From positions 1 to 45,465 of the forward strand of contig CANFOP010000006.1 of NCBI GenBank assembly GCA_947448685.1: 45,465 nt of DNA. The letters are read 5' to 3'. The translations under genes and the position numbers were made by a program. The notes beneath the pieces are model-generated. The model worked only from the letters and a program-made list of their open reading frames with translations. It ran no database searches and was not told the origin of the DNA. Origin of the DNA: Chitinophagaceae bacterium. GTDB taxonomy: Bacteria; Bacteroidota; Bacteroidia; Chitinophagales; Chitinophagaceae. This document shows, in pieces, positions 1-8,860 of this stretch; position 1 is the stretch's first letter; the number at the start of each line of letters is the position of its first letter.

Positions 1-1186
1 AACGATCTCTGTCGGGCGAAGAACCCCAGCAATCCGCAAATGCAATAATATTGGTTAAATTCATTTGATACCCGCCATAATTTGAACTGCCATCAAAAAA
101 ATTAAAGTTACATGCGAGATGAGCACCTGCAGATCCGCCTCCAACAAACAAATATGTAGGGTCGTATTGATAGGTTGCTCCGTTGTTCCTGATCCATTGC
201 AAACATAAGTCTGCGTCTTTTGCAGCTGCAAGATTTTGAGGCAATGTATGCCCGTTTCCTTCATTATAGTTAGGTGCAAATGCAACATAACCACATTTAG
301 CCATATAAGTACAAAATTCCACTACATATGATTCTGTTTTTGTACCTGAACTTTGAAATCCACCACCATGCAAAAACATGAAAGCCGGTCTTTTTGTGTG
401 ATTGTCTCCCACAGGTGAATAAACATCCACTAAGTGAAAACTTCCGCTGGTTGGGCCATAGGCTACATTTGATGTTACCGAAACGGTATATCTGGGCGTT
501 AAATAATCGTCTGGATTTAATTTAATGACAAGTTTGTAAACAGTCGATGCACTTCCTGTTGAATTAGATGCAGTAACAGAAAAAGAATAATTTCCATAAT
601 CCACTGAGTTACTCCAAGAAATTACACCGGTAGCGGCATTAATTGAAACGCCCGCCGGAGCACCTGAAATGGAATATGAAGAGGGTGTACCTGTTATCAT
701 CGGCGTCTGCGACATACCTGATGATCCATGATAAACACTGGCAGAATCGGGGGTATAAGTTAAATTTGATAATGAACCAGCACCACCGCCTGTTGACTGA
801 ACAATGATTGTATACGTGCAACTTGCAGACCCTATGCTGTTTGTGGCAACAACTGTCAAATGATAAGTGCCTGCTGGAACCGCATCAGTCCATGAGATAA
901 CTCCTGTAGAAGCATCTATCGATATTCCTGTTGATGAACCTGCAGAGATTGAATAAACAACAGGCTCTCCACCATTATTTACAGAAGGGGCAGAAGCACT
1001 TCCAGCTTGACCCAATTGAACAACCGATTGATATGGACTATATACAAGATTCGCGGGCGAAGTTGTTGATTGTTGTGCATTTGCCGGCAATTCCAATCTT
1101 CTGCAAGAAGTTATACCCGTTAAAAATAAAATAGACAACGTTATAAGAAAAGAAATTTTCTTACTGAAATGACAAGCAATACTCAT
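1..1186 (-). CDS. Ig-repeat lipoprotein with alpha/beta-hydrolase (esterase) domain, partial
   Basis: The frame stays open from the ATG at 1186 to the left edge (395 codons), so the C-terminus is missing. It starts with a signal peptide ending in a plausible lipobox (ITSC, Cys28), which suggests an outer-membrane-tethered lipoprotein. Residues about 45-130 and 140-222 are two putative-Ig (He_PIG-like) repeats, recognised by the paired GISIDASTGVISW and GVSINAATGVISW strands. From about 230 an alpha/beta hydrolase begins: HGGG oxyanion-hole motif at 273-276 and GGSAG nucleophile elbow with Ser352, as in HSL/BD-FAE-type carboxylesterases. The catalytic Asp and His would lie beyond the edge. Substrate is unknown; a surface esterase acting on acylated polysaccharide or other esters is an inference. 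Confidence 0.85.
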   Translation of the reverse strand, partial: MSIACHFSKKISFLITLSILFLTGITSCRRLELPANAQQSTTSPANLVYSPYQSVVQLGQAGSASAPSVNNGGEPVVYSISAGSSTGISIDASTGVISWTDAVPAGTYHLTVVATNSIGSASCTYTIIVQSTGGGAGSLSNLTYTPDSASVYHGSSGMSQTPMITGTPSSYSISGAPAGVSINAATGVISWSNSVDYGNYSFSVTASNSTGSASTVYKLVIKLNPDDYLTPRYTVSVTSNVAYGPTSGSFHLVDVYSPVGDNHTKRPAFMFLHGGGFQSSGTKTESYVVEFCTYMAKCGYVAFAPNYNEGNGHTLPQNLAAAKDADLCLQWIRNNGATYQYDPTYLFVGGGSAGAHLACNFNFFDGSSNYGGYQMNLTNIIAFADCWGSSPDRDR

Positions 1187-1241
1187 GAATTTGTTTTTAA
1201 ACTCTTTGTGTAATAGTGGATTAAAATGCGCCTGTAAATTC

Positions 1242-1263
1242 TTACTTTTTAATTAAAAAGTAA
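1242..1263. repeat. Perfect 22-bp palindrome upstream of the esterase gene
   Basis: The sequence TTACTTTTTAA followed directly by its reverse complement forms a perfect 22-bp palindrome with no spacer. It lies 56 bp upstream of the start codon of the minus-strand lipoprotein esterase. It could be an operator, or a terminator-like hairpin, although the stem is almost all A-T. No clear TAnnTTTG box was found next to it. Confidence 0.5.
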
Positions 1264-1422
1264 TCAATTACTTAATATTTAATAACGAAAACGTTTTAGT
1301 TGATGAGGTTTGTTAATTATTTACCCCTGTATGATTAGTGCTGAATAACTTAAAAACAACTAAAAAGACCTGGTGGTCATATTTTATTGGGTAGGCGATG
1401 TGATTTTGGAAGGCTGTTACGT

Positions 1423-2790
1423 TTACTTTTTAATAGCATTTGCTACAGTAACCCAACGTTTTAGTGTAGGACAATTTTTGTATTCATCATCTATCATGAT
1501 GTAATAGCCGTTTGTTTTTTCGGTAAACCATTTTTCAAGCGCAGATTCTTTTTTCTGATCAATGGCTCGTTGGGCTATTTTATTATAGTCATCTTTTAAA
1601 TTTTCTCGATGAGGTTCCGTTTTTGATTTAAGATAAATTATTCTGACTCCTTTTTTGCCTCTTTCATCTGTATATTCGATGGGTTGCGAATATTCACCCA
1701 CTTTTAAATCTTTCATTTTTATTATCAGGTCTTTATCCAATTCATCAAAAGTTAAAAAACTTCCGTCTTTTCCCTGAAGAAGACCTGCTGTGAATTTACT
1801 GGCATCATCATCGCTGTATCTTGACACAGCTGTACCGAAATCAATTGTTTGAGCTATCAACTTTGCTCTGACACTGTCCAGCTTTTCAAAACCACCCTTC
1901 ATTTCAACCTGCGTAACCTGTGGAGTCTTTAAGATATGTCTTACAACGGCATCGTCACCGGCTCTGCTAACCAACTGTATGATGTGATAGCCGAATTTTG
2001 TTTTAAACGGATTGGATATCTGTCCTTCTTTCAAGGTAAATGCCTTTGAAAGCCAAACAGGATCAAGGTCTTTTTGATTTCTGTTTACTTCGTACATACC
2101 TCCCCGATCTTTACTTCCAGGATCTTCAGAGTACAAGGACGCCAATGTGCCAAACTCTTTTTTTCCGGATTCAATTTGCGCTTTATAATCTTTTAATTGC
2201 TCAATGCAATATTCTTCGGCATCCCTGCTTGCTTTTGGATATACAAGAATCTGACCAACCTCAACTTCTGATTCATAAAATGGCAGGCTATCATTTGGAA
2301 TACTTTGGAAGTATGTTTTTACTTCATTGGGAGTGATTTTAATTCCTTCAATGATTTTATTGCGCATAGCAGCTGCGAGTTTTCTGTCTCTGAATCCTTC
2401 TTTGAAATCTTCCTTCAGTTGATAAATGGATTTTCCCGCAACCCTTTCCAGTTCGTCTTTGGAGCCGTATTGACTTATAAAATACCTGATTTGATTTTCG
2501 ATATCTGCATCCACTTCATCATCTGTAACCGGAAGAGAGTCTTTTTCTGCCTGAAGCACCAGTGCTTTTATTCCCATGGCCTGCTCCAGATTCAAACAAC
2601 GAGCATCTGAAGGAACTTCAATACCTTGTCGCTGCATATCTAAAATGCTATTATCGATATCACTTTTGAGAATAATTTTATTGCCAACCACTGCAATGAT
2701 TTTATCGGCCAGCACTTTTGAATTTTGTGCAAATGACGAATAGACGCCCGCTATCAGCAGGGCAGCAATCAATATTCTTTTACTTATCAT
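1423..2790 (-). CDS. SurA-like periplasmic peptidyl-prolyl isomerase/chaperone
   Basis: Foldase for outer-membrane proteins. The chosen start gives 455 aa beginning MISKRILIAALL with a clean signal peptide ending SSFAQ. A longer in-frame start 78 bp upstream would lie before a TACTTTTG promoter box and put 26 residues ahead of the signal peptide. A SurA-N-like helical region (about 25-150) is followed by two parvulin (PPIC) domains at roughly 175-280 and 285-390. The first ends in the typical FGYHIIQLV strand; the second is more divergent, so chaperone activity may dominate. It lies 128 bp downstream of infB on the same strand, with its own promoter. The family is clear, but several SurA paralogs are usual in Bacteroidota, so no symbol is given. 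Confidence 0.88.
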   Translation of the reverse strand: MISKRILIAALLIAGVYSSFAQNSKVLADKIIAVVGNKIILKSDIDNSILDMQRQGIEVPSDARCLNLEQAMGIKALVLQAEKDSLPVTDDEVDADIENQIRYFISQYGSKDELERVAGKSIYQLKEDFKEGFRDRKLAAAMRNKIIEGIKITPNEVKTYFQSIPNDSLPFYESEVEVGQILVYPKASRDAEEYCIEQLKDYKAQIESGKKEFGTLASLYSEDPGSKDRGGMYEVNRNQKDLDPVWLSKAFTLKEGQISNPFKTKFGYHIIQLVSRAGDDAVVRHILKTPQVTQVEMKGGFEKLDSVRAKLIAQTIDFGTAVSRYSDDDASKFTAGLLQGKDGSFLTFDELDKDLIIKMKDLKVGEYSQPIEYTDERGKKGVRIIYLKSKTEPHRENLKDDYNKIAQRAIDQKKESALEKWFTEKTNGYYIMIDDEYKNCPTLKRWVTVANAIKK

Positions 2791-2822
2791 ATTTCTAAAG
2801 ATAAAATCATTCATTTCGATGG

Positions 2823-2830
2823 CAAAAGTA
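2823..2830 (-). promoter_or_regulatory. Bacteroidota -7 box for the SurA-like gene
   Basis: On the minus strand this reads TACTTTTG, a full match to TAnnTTTG. It lies about 32 bp ahead of the chosen start codon. No clear TTTG box is seen 19-21 nt upstream. It supports the shorter start and transcription separate from infB. Confidence 0.5.
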
Positions 2831-2918
2831 GTTTTGCATCCGTATTGATTCACAGAAGCCTTTGTCATTTAACAAAAGATTGTAGTGAATAATGCCTTAT
2901 GATAGAGTCTTGTCTGTA

Positions 2919-5705
2919 TTACAATGTTCTCTTCACTTCCACTTCTTCAAACGCCTCAACAATATCGCCCACTTTAATATCATTGTAGTTTCTGATAACC
3001 AACCCACATTCCATTCCGGAAGTTACTTCTTTGGCATCATCGCGGAAACGTTTCAAACTGGCCAATTCGCCGGTAAAGATTACAATTCCGTCACGAACCA
3101 AACGTATGCGATTGTTTCGGGCAATTTTACCATCCAACACCTGACATCCTGCAACAGTTGCTTTGTCGAATCGATATGTTTCTCTGATTTCCACATTTGC
3201 CAAAATCTTTTCTTCTACTGTTGGTTCCAACATACCCTCCATCGCACTTCTGATTTCTTCAATGGCATTATAGATGATAGAATACAATTTGATTTGTATG
3301 GATTCATTTTCTGCAAGTCTTGCTGCTTGTATGGATGGACGAACGTTAAAGCCGATGATAATTGCATCAGATGCATTAGCAAGTGTAACATCGCTCTCTG
3401 TAATCGCACCTACGGCTTTGTGAATTACCTTCACCACAATTTCTTCCGTACTTAACTTTTGTAAGGAATCGCTCAATGCTTCCACAGATCCATCCACGTC
3501 ACCTTTTATGATTACATTCAATTCTTTAAAGTTTCCTAATGCCAAACGACGACCAATTTCATCAAGTGTAATGTGTTTCTTGGCGCGCATTCCCTGCTCA
3601 CGCAATATCTGACCACGCTTGTATGCTGTTTCTCTTGCATCTGCCTCATCTTCAAACACCTTGAATGTTTCACCGGCCTGTGGTGCTCCATTCAAACCGA
3701 GTATCAATACAGGGGTTGAAGGTGGTGCCACATCTACACGCTGATTACGTTCATTGTACATGGCTTTTACTTTTCCGAAATACTGTCCGGAAACTATCAT
3801 GTCGCCCTGATGCAATGTTCCATTCTGAACCAATATGGTTGCCACATAGCCGCGACCCTTGTCCAATGAAGCTTCAATAATGGTACCGTTCGCTTGTTTG
3901 TTTGGATTTGCTTTTAACTCTAGGATGTCTGTTTCCAGTAATATTTTCTCCAATAACAAATCAATGTTAACTCCTTTCTTTGCACTGATTTCCTGGCTTT
4001 GGAATTTACCGCCCCAGCTTTCCACCAAAATATTCATAGAAGCCAGTTGTTCTTTTATTTTTTCAGGGTTGGCTCCGTCTTTGTCCATTTTATTGATGGC
4101 AAAAATCATAGGAACACTTGCAGCCTGAGCATGAGAAATGGCTTCCTTTGTTTGTGGCATTACCGCATCATCCGCAGCCACTACTATCACAGCAATATCT
4201 GTTACTTTAGCACCACGGGCACGCATAGCCGTAAAGGCTTCGTGACCGGGCGTATCAAGAAAAGTGATGGCTCTGCCATCTTTCAATGTAACTTCATAAG
4301 CACCTATATGCTGTGTAATTCCACCGGCCTCCCCGGCAATGACGTTTGTATTTCTTATATAATCCAGCAAAGAAGTTTTACCATGATCTACGTGACCCAT
4401 GATGGTAACAATCGGTGCTCTTGGTAACAAATCTTCCGGATTGTCTTCATCTTCCTCCACTTCCAATTCGGCTGCATCATCTACGCCTATAAATTCTACT
4501 TCATAATTAAACTCACCTGCCACCAATTCAATAACATCTGCTTCCAAACGCTGATTGATAGAAACCATTATTCCCAGACTCATACATTTACTGATGATAT
4601 CTGCAAAACTCACGTCCATCAAACCTGCCAATTCACTCACGGAAATAAATTCAGTAACCTGTAATTTATTAGAGCCTTCCGCACCTTCACCCATTTGCTC
4701 TGCCATTTCCTCTCTCTTGGCTTTTCTGTATTTTGCTTTCAAACTCTTTCCTCGTCCACCTGACCCTGCCAGCTTGGCTTGTGTTTGTTTCAGCTTTTCC
4801 TGAATTTCCTTCGCATCAATTATTTTTTCTTCCGGTTTTTTAAACCCTCCTGCTGCTGGGCGCTGAAAGCGATTGCCTCCTCCTTGTTGCTGACCACCTC
4901 TGTTGTCGGGAATGGCTTTGTTTCCTCTTTGCGGTCCACCTAAATCCTGACCCGTCTTCTTCTGAATAGGAATACGTTTGCGCTTTTGCTTTTCTTCTGA
5001 AGATTCTTTTTTAGGCCTCGTATCGCTATCTACGGGCAATACAATTTTCCCTAATATTTTGGGGCCCGTAAGTTTCTTCGCCTGGATATTTTCAATTAGA
5101 GGAGATTGGGCTTCTTCGTCTGTGGGTAATTCAATGATAGGTGATTCAACAACTTTGATTTCGGTATCTTCTTTTACTGGCTCTGCTGAAGGAGTTTCTT
5201 TCTGCTTCTCTGCTTCCGCCTCTTTTTTCTTTCCTTTTTTAGGCCTGGTGGACGAATCTATATCGTCAAGATTTATTTTATCAAGTACCTTAGGTCCTTC
5301 TAGTTCAGGTGCATTAATTTTTGTAATGGAAGATTTCTTTTCATTTGTTTCCTTAACAGGAACTTCAGGCAATGTTTCAGCAGCAGGCAAAGGCATTTCT
5401 TCCTGCTTGGCAGGCTTGGTTTTTTCCTCTTTCTTTTTTATGGAAAGATCTTCTTCATCCTTTTTCTTTTTTGCATCTGCAGCTGCGCCTCTTGGTAAAT
5501 CTACCTGCTCCGCTTTTTGTTTTGCGGCTTTATCCTGTTGGAATTCTGCTTGCAAAACACGATACATGTCTTCTGTAAGCTTTGTTGTTGGCTTTAAATC
5601 GTCTGCACTGAAATTTTTAGACACAAGGAATTCAATCAGTGTATTTGTACCGATATTGAATTCTTTGGCCGCGGCCATTAACCTTGGGGTGTTTGCTTCT
5701 GACAT
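2919..5705 (-). CDS. infB: Translation initiation factor IF-2
   Basis: GTPase that delivers fMet-tRNA to the 30S subunit. 928 aa. The N-terminal IF2_N-like helix (residues 1-55) is followed by a long charged linker (60-340) with Gly/Gln- and Lys/Glu-rich stretches. A second IF2_N region lies near 350-400, then the G domain: G1 GHVDHGKT (437-444), G3 DTPGH (484-488), G4 NKMD (538-541). Beta-barrel and C-terminal domains follow to the end. The linker contains two related blocks ([12 protein letters not shown] near 135 and [12 protein letters not shown] near 212), each followed by a TRPKK segment. It sits 77 bp after nusA in the conserved rimP-nusA-infB order. Function is certain from the G motifs and context. 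Confidence 0.98.
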   Translation of the reverse strand: MSEANTPRLMAAAKEFNIGTNTLIEFLVSKNFSADDLKPTTKLTEDMYRVLQAEFQQDKAAKQKAEQVDLPRGAAADAKKKKDEEDLSIKKKEEKTKPAKQEEMPLPAAETLPEVPVKETNEKKSSITKINAPELEGPKVLDKINLDDIDSSTRPKKGKKKEAEAEKQKETPSAEPVKEDTEIKVVESPIIELPTDEEAQSPLIENIQAKKLTGPKILGKIVLPVDSDTRPKKESSEEKQKRKRIPIQKKTGQDLGGPQRGNKAIPDNRGGQQQGGGNRFQRPAAGGFKKPEEKIIDAKEIQEKLKQTQAKLAGSGGRGKSLKAKYRKAKREEMAEQMGEGAEGSNKLQVTEFISVSELAGLMDVSFADIISKCMSLGIMVSINQRLEADVIELVAGEFNYEVEFIGVDDAAELEVEEDEDNPEDLLPRAPIVTIMGHVDHGKTSLLDYIRNTNVIAGEAGGITQHIGAYEVTLKDGRAITFLDTPGHEAFTAMRARGAKVTDIAVIVVAADDAVMPQTKEAISHAQAASVPMIFAINKMDKDGANPEKIKEQLASMNILVESWGGKFQSQEISAKKGVNIDLLLEKILLETDILELKANPNKQANGTIIEASLDKGRGYVATILVQNGTLHQGDMIVSGQYFGKVKAMYNERNQRVDVAPPSTPVLILGLNGAPQAGETFKVFEDEADARETAYKRGQILREQGMRAKKHITLDEIGRRLALGNFKELNVIIKGDVDGSVEALSDSLQKLSTEEIVVKVIHKAVGAITESDVTLANASDAIIIGFNVRPSIQAARLAENESIQIKLYSIIYNAIEEIRSAMEGMLEPTVEEKILANVEIRETYRFDKATVAGCQVLDGKIARNNRIRLVRDGIVIFTGELASLKRFRDDAKEVTSGMECGLVIRNYNDIKVGDIVEAFEEVEVKRTL

Positions 5706-5782
5706 TCTTTTTATTATTGTTGAACCTTTTTTGAAACAACAATTTTTTTATTTGTTATTAATCTGCTTTTACAACTATACAG

Positions 5783-7033
5783 TTATTCTCTTTCAAACTC
5801 TTCTTCTAAAATTCTTCTGATATCAGCGATGGTTTCTTTTTCAAGGTCTGTTCTACGCTCAAGTTCATCGGCCGTAAGTGCCAATACAGACCTCGCCGTA
5901 TCACATCCCACACGCTTGAGTTCATCAATAATCCAAGATTCGATTTCATCACTGAATTCCTCCAAATCAATATCAAATTCTTCCTCTTCTCCTTCATTAT
6001 CTCTGAATACATCTATTTCATATCCGGTCAATTCGCATGCCAGTTTTATATTAACTCCTCTGCGGCCGATAGCAAGGGAAACCTGATCCGGCTTTAAAAA
6101 CACGCTGGCATGTTTCTTTTCGTTATCCAAATCAATGCTGGTAATTTTTGCAGGCGTCAAAGAGCGCTGAATCAACAATTGAATATTGCTGGTAAAATTT
6201 ATCACATCAATATTCTCGTTTTTCAACTCTCTAACGATACCGTGTATACGACTTCCTTTCATTCCCACACAAGCACCTACCGGGTCTATTCTGTCATCAA
6301 AACTTTCCACAGCCACTTTGGCCCTTTCTCCCGGATCTCTCACGATTTTTTTAACCACAATCAAACCATCAAAAATTTCAGGAACCTCTATTTCGAGTAG
6401 TTTTTCCAGGAATGATGGACTTGTACGAGACAAGATGATGATTGCCTGGCTGTTTTTCAATTCCACTTTTTTTACAACGGCGCGAACTGAATCTCCCTTT
6501 TTAAAATAGTCGCTTGGTATTTGCTCAGATTTAGGCAACAACATTTCATTGCCATCTTCATCCAAAATCAACACCTCTTTTTTCCAAACCTGATATACTT
6601 CGCCAGAAACAATCTCTCCAATGCGGTCTTCGTATTTTTTAATCAATACATTTTTCTTCAGGTCATTGATACGGGCCGCCAATGTTTGCTTTCCTGCAAG
6701 AATAGCACGACGACCGAATTCAGCCTGTATATCCACTTCTTCATACAACTCTTCACCTACCTGATAATCAGGCTCTATCAATATGGCATTTTTATATTCA
6801 ATTTCTGTGAGAGTATTGTACAAATCGTCATCATCTACTATGGTTCTTCTTCGGAAGATTTCAAGGTCACCTTTCTGATCGTTGACAATCACATCGAAAT
6901 TTTCATCACTGCCGTATTTTTTACGGATCAATGTTTTAAAAACATCCTCCATTACTTTCATGAGCGTAGGACGATCAATGCCTTCTGCTTCTTTGAACTC
7001 CTGAAATGATTCTATCAAGTTAATGCTTGCCAT
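5783..7033 (-). CDS. nusA: Transcription termination/antitermination factor NusA
   Basis: RNA-polymerase-associated elongation factor, 416 aa. The N-terminal polymerase-binding domain (about 1-125) is followed by an S1 domain (about 130-195, GEIVSGEVYQVWKKEVL). Two KH domains follow (about 200-345), recognisable by the GMKGSRIHGI and AIGRRGVNIKLA loops. A strongly acidic stretch EEEEFDIDLEEF leads into one short helical-hairpin module at the C-terminus rather than the paired acidic repeats of enterobacterial NusA. It lies between rimP and infB on the same strand, so it is very probably co-transcribed with them. Confidence 0.97.
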   Translation of the reverse strand: MASINLIESFQEFKEAEGIDRPTLMKVMEDVFKTLIRKKYGSDENFDVIVNDQKGDLEIFRRRTIVDDDDLYNTLTEIEYKNAILIEPDYQVGEELYEEVDIQAEFGRRAILAGKQTLAARINDLKKNVLIKKYEDRIGEIVSGEVYQVWKKEVLILDEDGNEMLLPKSEQIPSDYFKKGDSVRAVVKKVELKNSQAIIILSRTSPSFLEKLLEIEVPEIFDGLIVVKKIVRDPGERAKVAVESFDDRIDPVGACVGMKGSRIHGIVRELKNENIDVINFTSNIQLLIQRSLTPAKITSIDLDNEKKHASVFLKPDQVSLAIGRRGVNIKLACELTGYEIDVFRDNEGEEEEFDIDLEEFSDEIESWIIDELKRVGCDTARSVLALTADELERRTDLEKETIADIRRILEEEFERE

Positions 7034-7096
7034 ATTCCTCTCCGAACTTTTACCCGAAACATTCGGATCCCCGTCGGAAGGGGGTTTTTGTGTTAA

Positions 7097-7561
7097 TTAA
7101 AATTTTATTTGAACTTTAGTATGTTTTATTTCCGTAAAAGGAATAGTCAACTCTTTCGTAACAGCCTTTTTCCCTTTTCCTTCCGTAAATTCTATGGTAA
7201 TATCATCTTCGTTGACCGCGGTCAATTTTCCTTCTTTTTTATCGCCATCCAGCAACGAAACCTCCACCATTCTCCCGGCGTTTTTTATATATTGACGATG
7301 TAATTTCAATGGCTCATCTATCCCCGGGCTGGACACTTCCAATGAAAAATCACCCTCCGGATACAAAGCCATCTCCTCCATTTTCTTGTACAAAGCCCTG
7401 TTTATTTTAATACATTTTTCAATACCAAAGCCAGAATCTGCATCCAGGTAAATCTTAAAATTATTAATGGGCTTTACTTTAAGGTCAACCAAAAAAATAT
7501 CCTCCTCCAACAAAGGCAATAATAAGTTTTTAACGATATCTATACTGGTTTCTGTACTCAT
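7097..7561 (-). CDS. rimP: Ribosome maturation factor RimP
   Basis: Late 30S assembly factor, 154 aa, the usual family length. The N-terminal alpha/beta domain contains the family signature FSLEVSSPGIDEPLK (about residues 77-91), followed by a C-terminal SH3-like barrel (about 95-154). It is the first gene of the rimP-nusA-infB cluster, 63 bp ahead of nusA. A strong consensus promoter and a 5'-leader hairpin lie just upstream. The ATG at 7561 is the only start compatible with the family length. Confidence 0.95.
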   Translation of the reverse strand: MSTETSIDIVKNLLLPLLEEDIFLVDLKVKPINNFKIYLDADSGFGIEKCIKINRALYKKMEEMALYPEGDFSLEVSSPGIDEPLKLHRQYIKNAGRMVEVSLLDGDKKEGKLTAVNEDDITIEFTEGKGKKAVTKELTIPFTEIKHTKVQIKF

Positions 7562-7582
7562 GGCGACCTTTATGAAAAGAAG

Positions 7583-7604
7583 AAGGGAACGATTCCGTTC
7601 CCTT
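7583..7604 (-). promoter_or_regulatory. Hairpin in the 5' leader of rimP-nusA-infB
   Basis: AAGGGAACG and CGTTCCCTT form a perfect 9-bp stem with a 4-nt loop. It sits about 21 nt upstream of the rimP start codon and downstream of the predicted transcription start, so it would be in the mRNA leader. There is no U-tract, so it is not a normal intrinsic terminator. A role in translation control or mRNA stability is inference. Confidence 0.55.
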
Positions 7605-7626
7605 TCATTTACCTCTCATTACAACA

Positions 7627-7658
7627 CAAAAGTACGATTACTTCCGTTACAATCCAAA
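7627..7658 (-). promoter_or_regulatory. Promoter of the rimP-nusA-infB operon
   Basis: Read on the minus strand: TTTG (7658-7655), a 20-nt spacer, then TACTTTTG (7634-7627). This is an excellent match to the Bacteroidota housekeeping promoter. Transcription should start near 7620, giving a leader of about 60 nt that includes the hairpin. Confidence 0.75.
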
Positions 7659-7710
7659 TGAATGAGGAATAAAGGCCTAAAATTTAACATAAAATGTTTA
7701 CCGGGATTAA

Positions 7711-7718
7711 TAACTTTG
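7711..7718 (+). promoter_or_regulatory. -7 box of the DUF4834 gene
   Basis: TAACTTTG matches TAnnTTTG and ends only 4 nt before the ATG. The transcript would be leaderless or nearly so. No clear TTTG was seen at the expected -33 distance. Confidence 0.5.
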
Positions 7719-7722
7719 CAGC

Positions 7723-7962
7723 ATGATAAAATTTCTACTCGAGTTATTTATATTTTATATTATTTATAAATTCGTTTTTGAGTTGGTTTTGCCTGTTTAT
7801 CAAGCGACTAAACATATCAAGAAGAAAATGGACCACGCCAATCAACAAATGAACCAACAACAATCAAACGCCTATTCAAACAATGCGTCATCTGCTAGCA
7901 CTTCTTCATCCCCGAAACCTAGTGCTGATGAGGACTATATAGAATTTGAAGAGATTAAATAA
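7723..7962 (+). CDS. DUF4834-like small membrane protein
   Basis: 79 aa. One N-terminal hydrophobic segment (about residues 3-27) anchors a short, low-complexity cytoplasmic tail rich in Gln, Asn and Ser, ending in the acidic motif DEDYIEFEEIK. That layout resembles the Bacteroidota-specific DUF4834 family, whose function is unknown. It is divergent from rimP and converges on the HAD gene 16 bp away. The only supporting regulatory signal is the TAACTTTG box immediately before the start. Confidence 0.65.
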   Translation: MIKFLLELFIFYIIYKFVFELVLPVYQATKHIKKKMDHANQQMNQQQSNAYSNNASSASTSSSPKPSADEDYIEFEEIK

Positions 7963-7978
7963 TAGCCGGCCCTGATCT

Positions 7979-8593
7979 TTAAAAGGTAATCGTTTCAATT
8001 CTTTCTCCTTTAAGCAACAAATGAGTACTGAAACCCAACTGATGGGCAGTTTCAATATTGGGTGGCGTGTCATCTATAAATATGGTTTCAGCAGCCAGAA
8101 TACCAGCATCTTTTAATACATAATCAAATACTTCCCGGTGTGGCTTCCGCAAACCAACAACATGAGAATAATAGGCTTTCTCAAAAAACACATCCAAATT
8201 GCTGATGCCCAACTGTCTTTGGAGAATGTTATTAACTTCTGTTAAATGGATTGCGTTGGTATTGCTCAATAAAAAAAGGCGATGCGTTTGTTTTAGATCT
8301 GTAAGTTTTTGCATGCTTTCTGCCCTAAAATCCTGTAAAATCGCATTCCACGCGTTTTTTATATCGGTCTCTGACAGCGAGGTTTTTGATTGTTGCTGGA
8401 TAGATGCATAAAAATCTGCATCGGAGATTTTGCCGGTTTCCAAATCTTCAAATAGGCGCGATGCCGTCATTTGAGAAAATTGTTTATCAAACTCGGTAAT
8501 ACCCAGGTTTTCGAAGGCGACTTTTACTTTTTGAAAGTCAATATCAATCAATACATCTCCTAAATCAAACAGAATATTTTTAATGGCTGACAT
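7979..8593 (-). CDS. HAD-superfamily (subfamily IA) phosphatase
   Basis: 204 aa. Motif I is FDLGDV with nucleophile Asp10; the +2 residue is Gly, as in the YihX-like FDLGNV branch rather than the DxD form. Motif II is LLSNTN, followed by a Lys in GLRKPHREVFDYVLK. Motif IV is IFIDDTPPN. A helical cap lies between about residues 17 and 95. These motifs predict a small-molecule phosphatase, perhaps acting on sugar phosphates, but the substrate cannot be read from sequence. It is transcribed away from the downstream tRNA gene. Confidence 0.88.
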   Translation of the reverse strand: MSAIKNILFDLGDVLIDIDFQKVKVAFENLGITEFDKQFSQMTASRLFEDLETGKISDADFYASIQQQSKTSLSETDIKNAWNAILQDFRAESMQKLTDLKQTHRLFLLSNTNAIHLTEVNNILQRQLGISNLDVFFEKAYYSHVVGLRKPHREVFDYVLKDAGILAAETIFIDDTPPNIETAHQLGFSTHLLLKGERIETITF

Positions 8594-8612
8594 AAATTAA
8601 TTGTAAAAAATA

Positions 8613-8644
8613 TTGGTGCAAATATCTGAATTTAGTTACTTTTG
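8613..8644 (+). promoter_or_regulatory. Promoter of the tRNA gene
   Basis: TTG (8613-8615), a 21-nt spacer and TACTTTTG (8637-8644) fit the Bacteroidota promoter. The predicted start near 8651 leaves a leader of about 80 nt before the tRNA. Confidence 0.65.
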
Positions 8645-8648
8645 CGAC

Positions 8649-8733
8649 CTGTAAATATTTTTACAGAGATAATAAGCACGATGCTTACCGAACCAGCGGT
8701 AAGTTTATATAAAATCTTTCTTGCAAAAGAAAG
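8649..8733 (+). promoter_or_regulatory. tRNA leader with three consecutive hairpins
   Basis: Three stems can be drawn in the predicted transcript before the tRNA: CTGTAAA/TTTACAG (8649-8666), CTTACCG/CGGTAAG (8684-8703) and CTTTCTT/AAGAAAG (8716-8733). The last abuts the first base of the tRNA, so it may guide 5' processing by RNase P. The stems are seen in sequence; the processing role is inference. Confidence 0.4.
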
Positions 8734-8806
8734 GGCCTATAGCTCAGCTGGTTAGAGCACCTGACTCATAATCAGGGGGTCCCTGGTTCGAGCCCAGGTG
8801 GGCCCA
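8733..8806 (+). tRNA. tRNA with CAU anticodon, probably tRNA-Ile2 (lysidine type)
   Basis: A 74-nt cloverleaf folds by eye. Acceptor GGGCCTA pairs with TGGGCCC plus discriminator A. The anticodon stem CCTGA/TCAGG carries loop CTCATAA with anticodon CAT, and the T arm is CCTGG/CCAGG. No 3' CCA is encoded. CAU could be elongator Met, initiator Met or Ile2. The C4-G69 and C5-G68 acceptor pairs, known recognition elements for the lysidine synthetase TilS, favour Ile2 decoding AUA. The first acceptor pair is G-C, which argues against an initiator. Confidence 0.9.
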
Positions 8807-8810
8807 CTTC
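8779..8810 (+). repeat. tRNA 3'-end copy 1 (left direct repeat)
   Basis: This is the genuine T-arm and 3' end of the tRNA plus four downstream bases. GTCCCTGGTTC (8779-8789) and CAGGTGGGCCCACTTC (8795-8810) recur after the GIY-YIG ORF. They behave as the left repeat of a tRNA-targeting insertion. Confidence 0.75.
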
Positions 8811-8818
8811 CCCAAATC

Positions 8819-8852
8819 AACCATTTACACGTAAAAATGTAGATGGTTTTTT
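8819..8852 (+). terminator. Intrinsic terminator directly after the tRNA
   Basis: AACCATTTACA pairs with TGTAGATGGTT (11 bp with one G-T) and is followed by a T-tract. It lies between the tRNA and the GIY-YIG start, so the nuclease gene is probably not simply a read-through product of the tRNA promoter. Confidence 0.7.
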
Positions 8853-8860
8853 ATTTTAAT

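Noticed and set aside
61-294. 77-aa minus-strand ORF
   Set aside because: Different frame from the long open esterase frame that covers the same DNA and has clear hydrolase motifs.
4978-5820. 280-aa open frame on the plus strand
   Set aside because: It is antisense to infB and composed of Ser/Phe-rich sequence produced by the Glu/Lys-rich linker on the other strand. No family features.
7054-7083. Small hairpins between rimP and nusA
   Set aside because: CCGAA/TTCGG and CCCC/GGGG stems are too short to claim as terminator or regulatory element.
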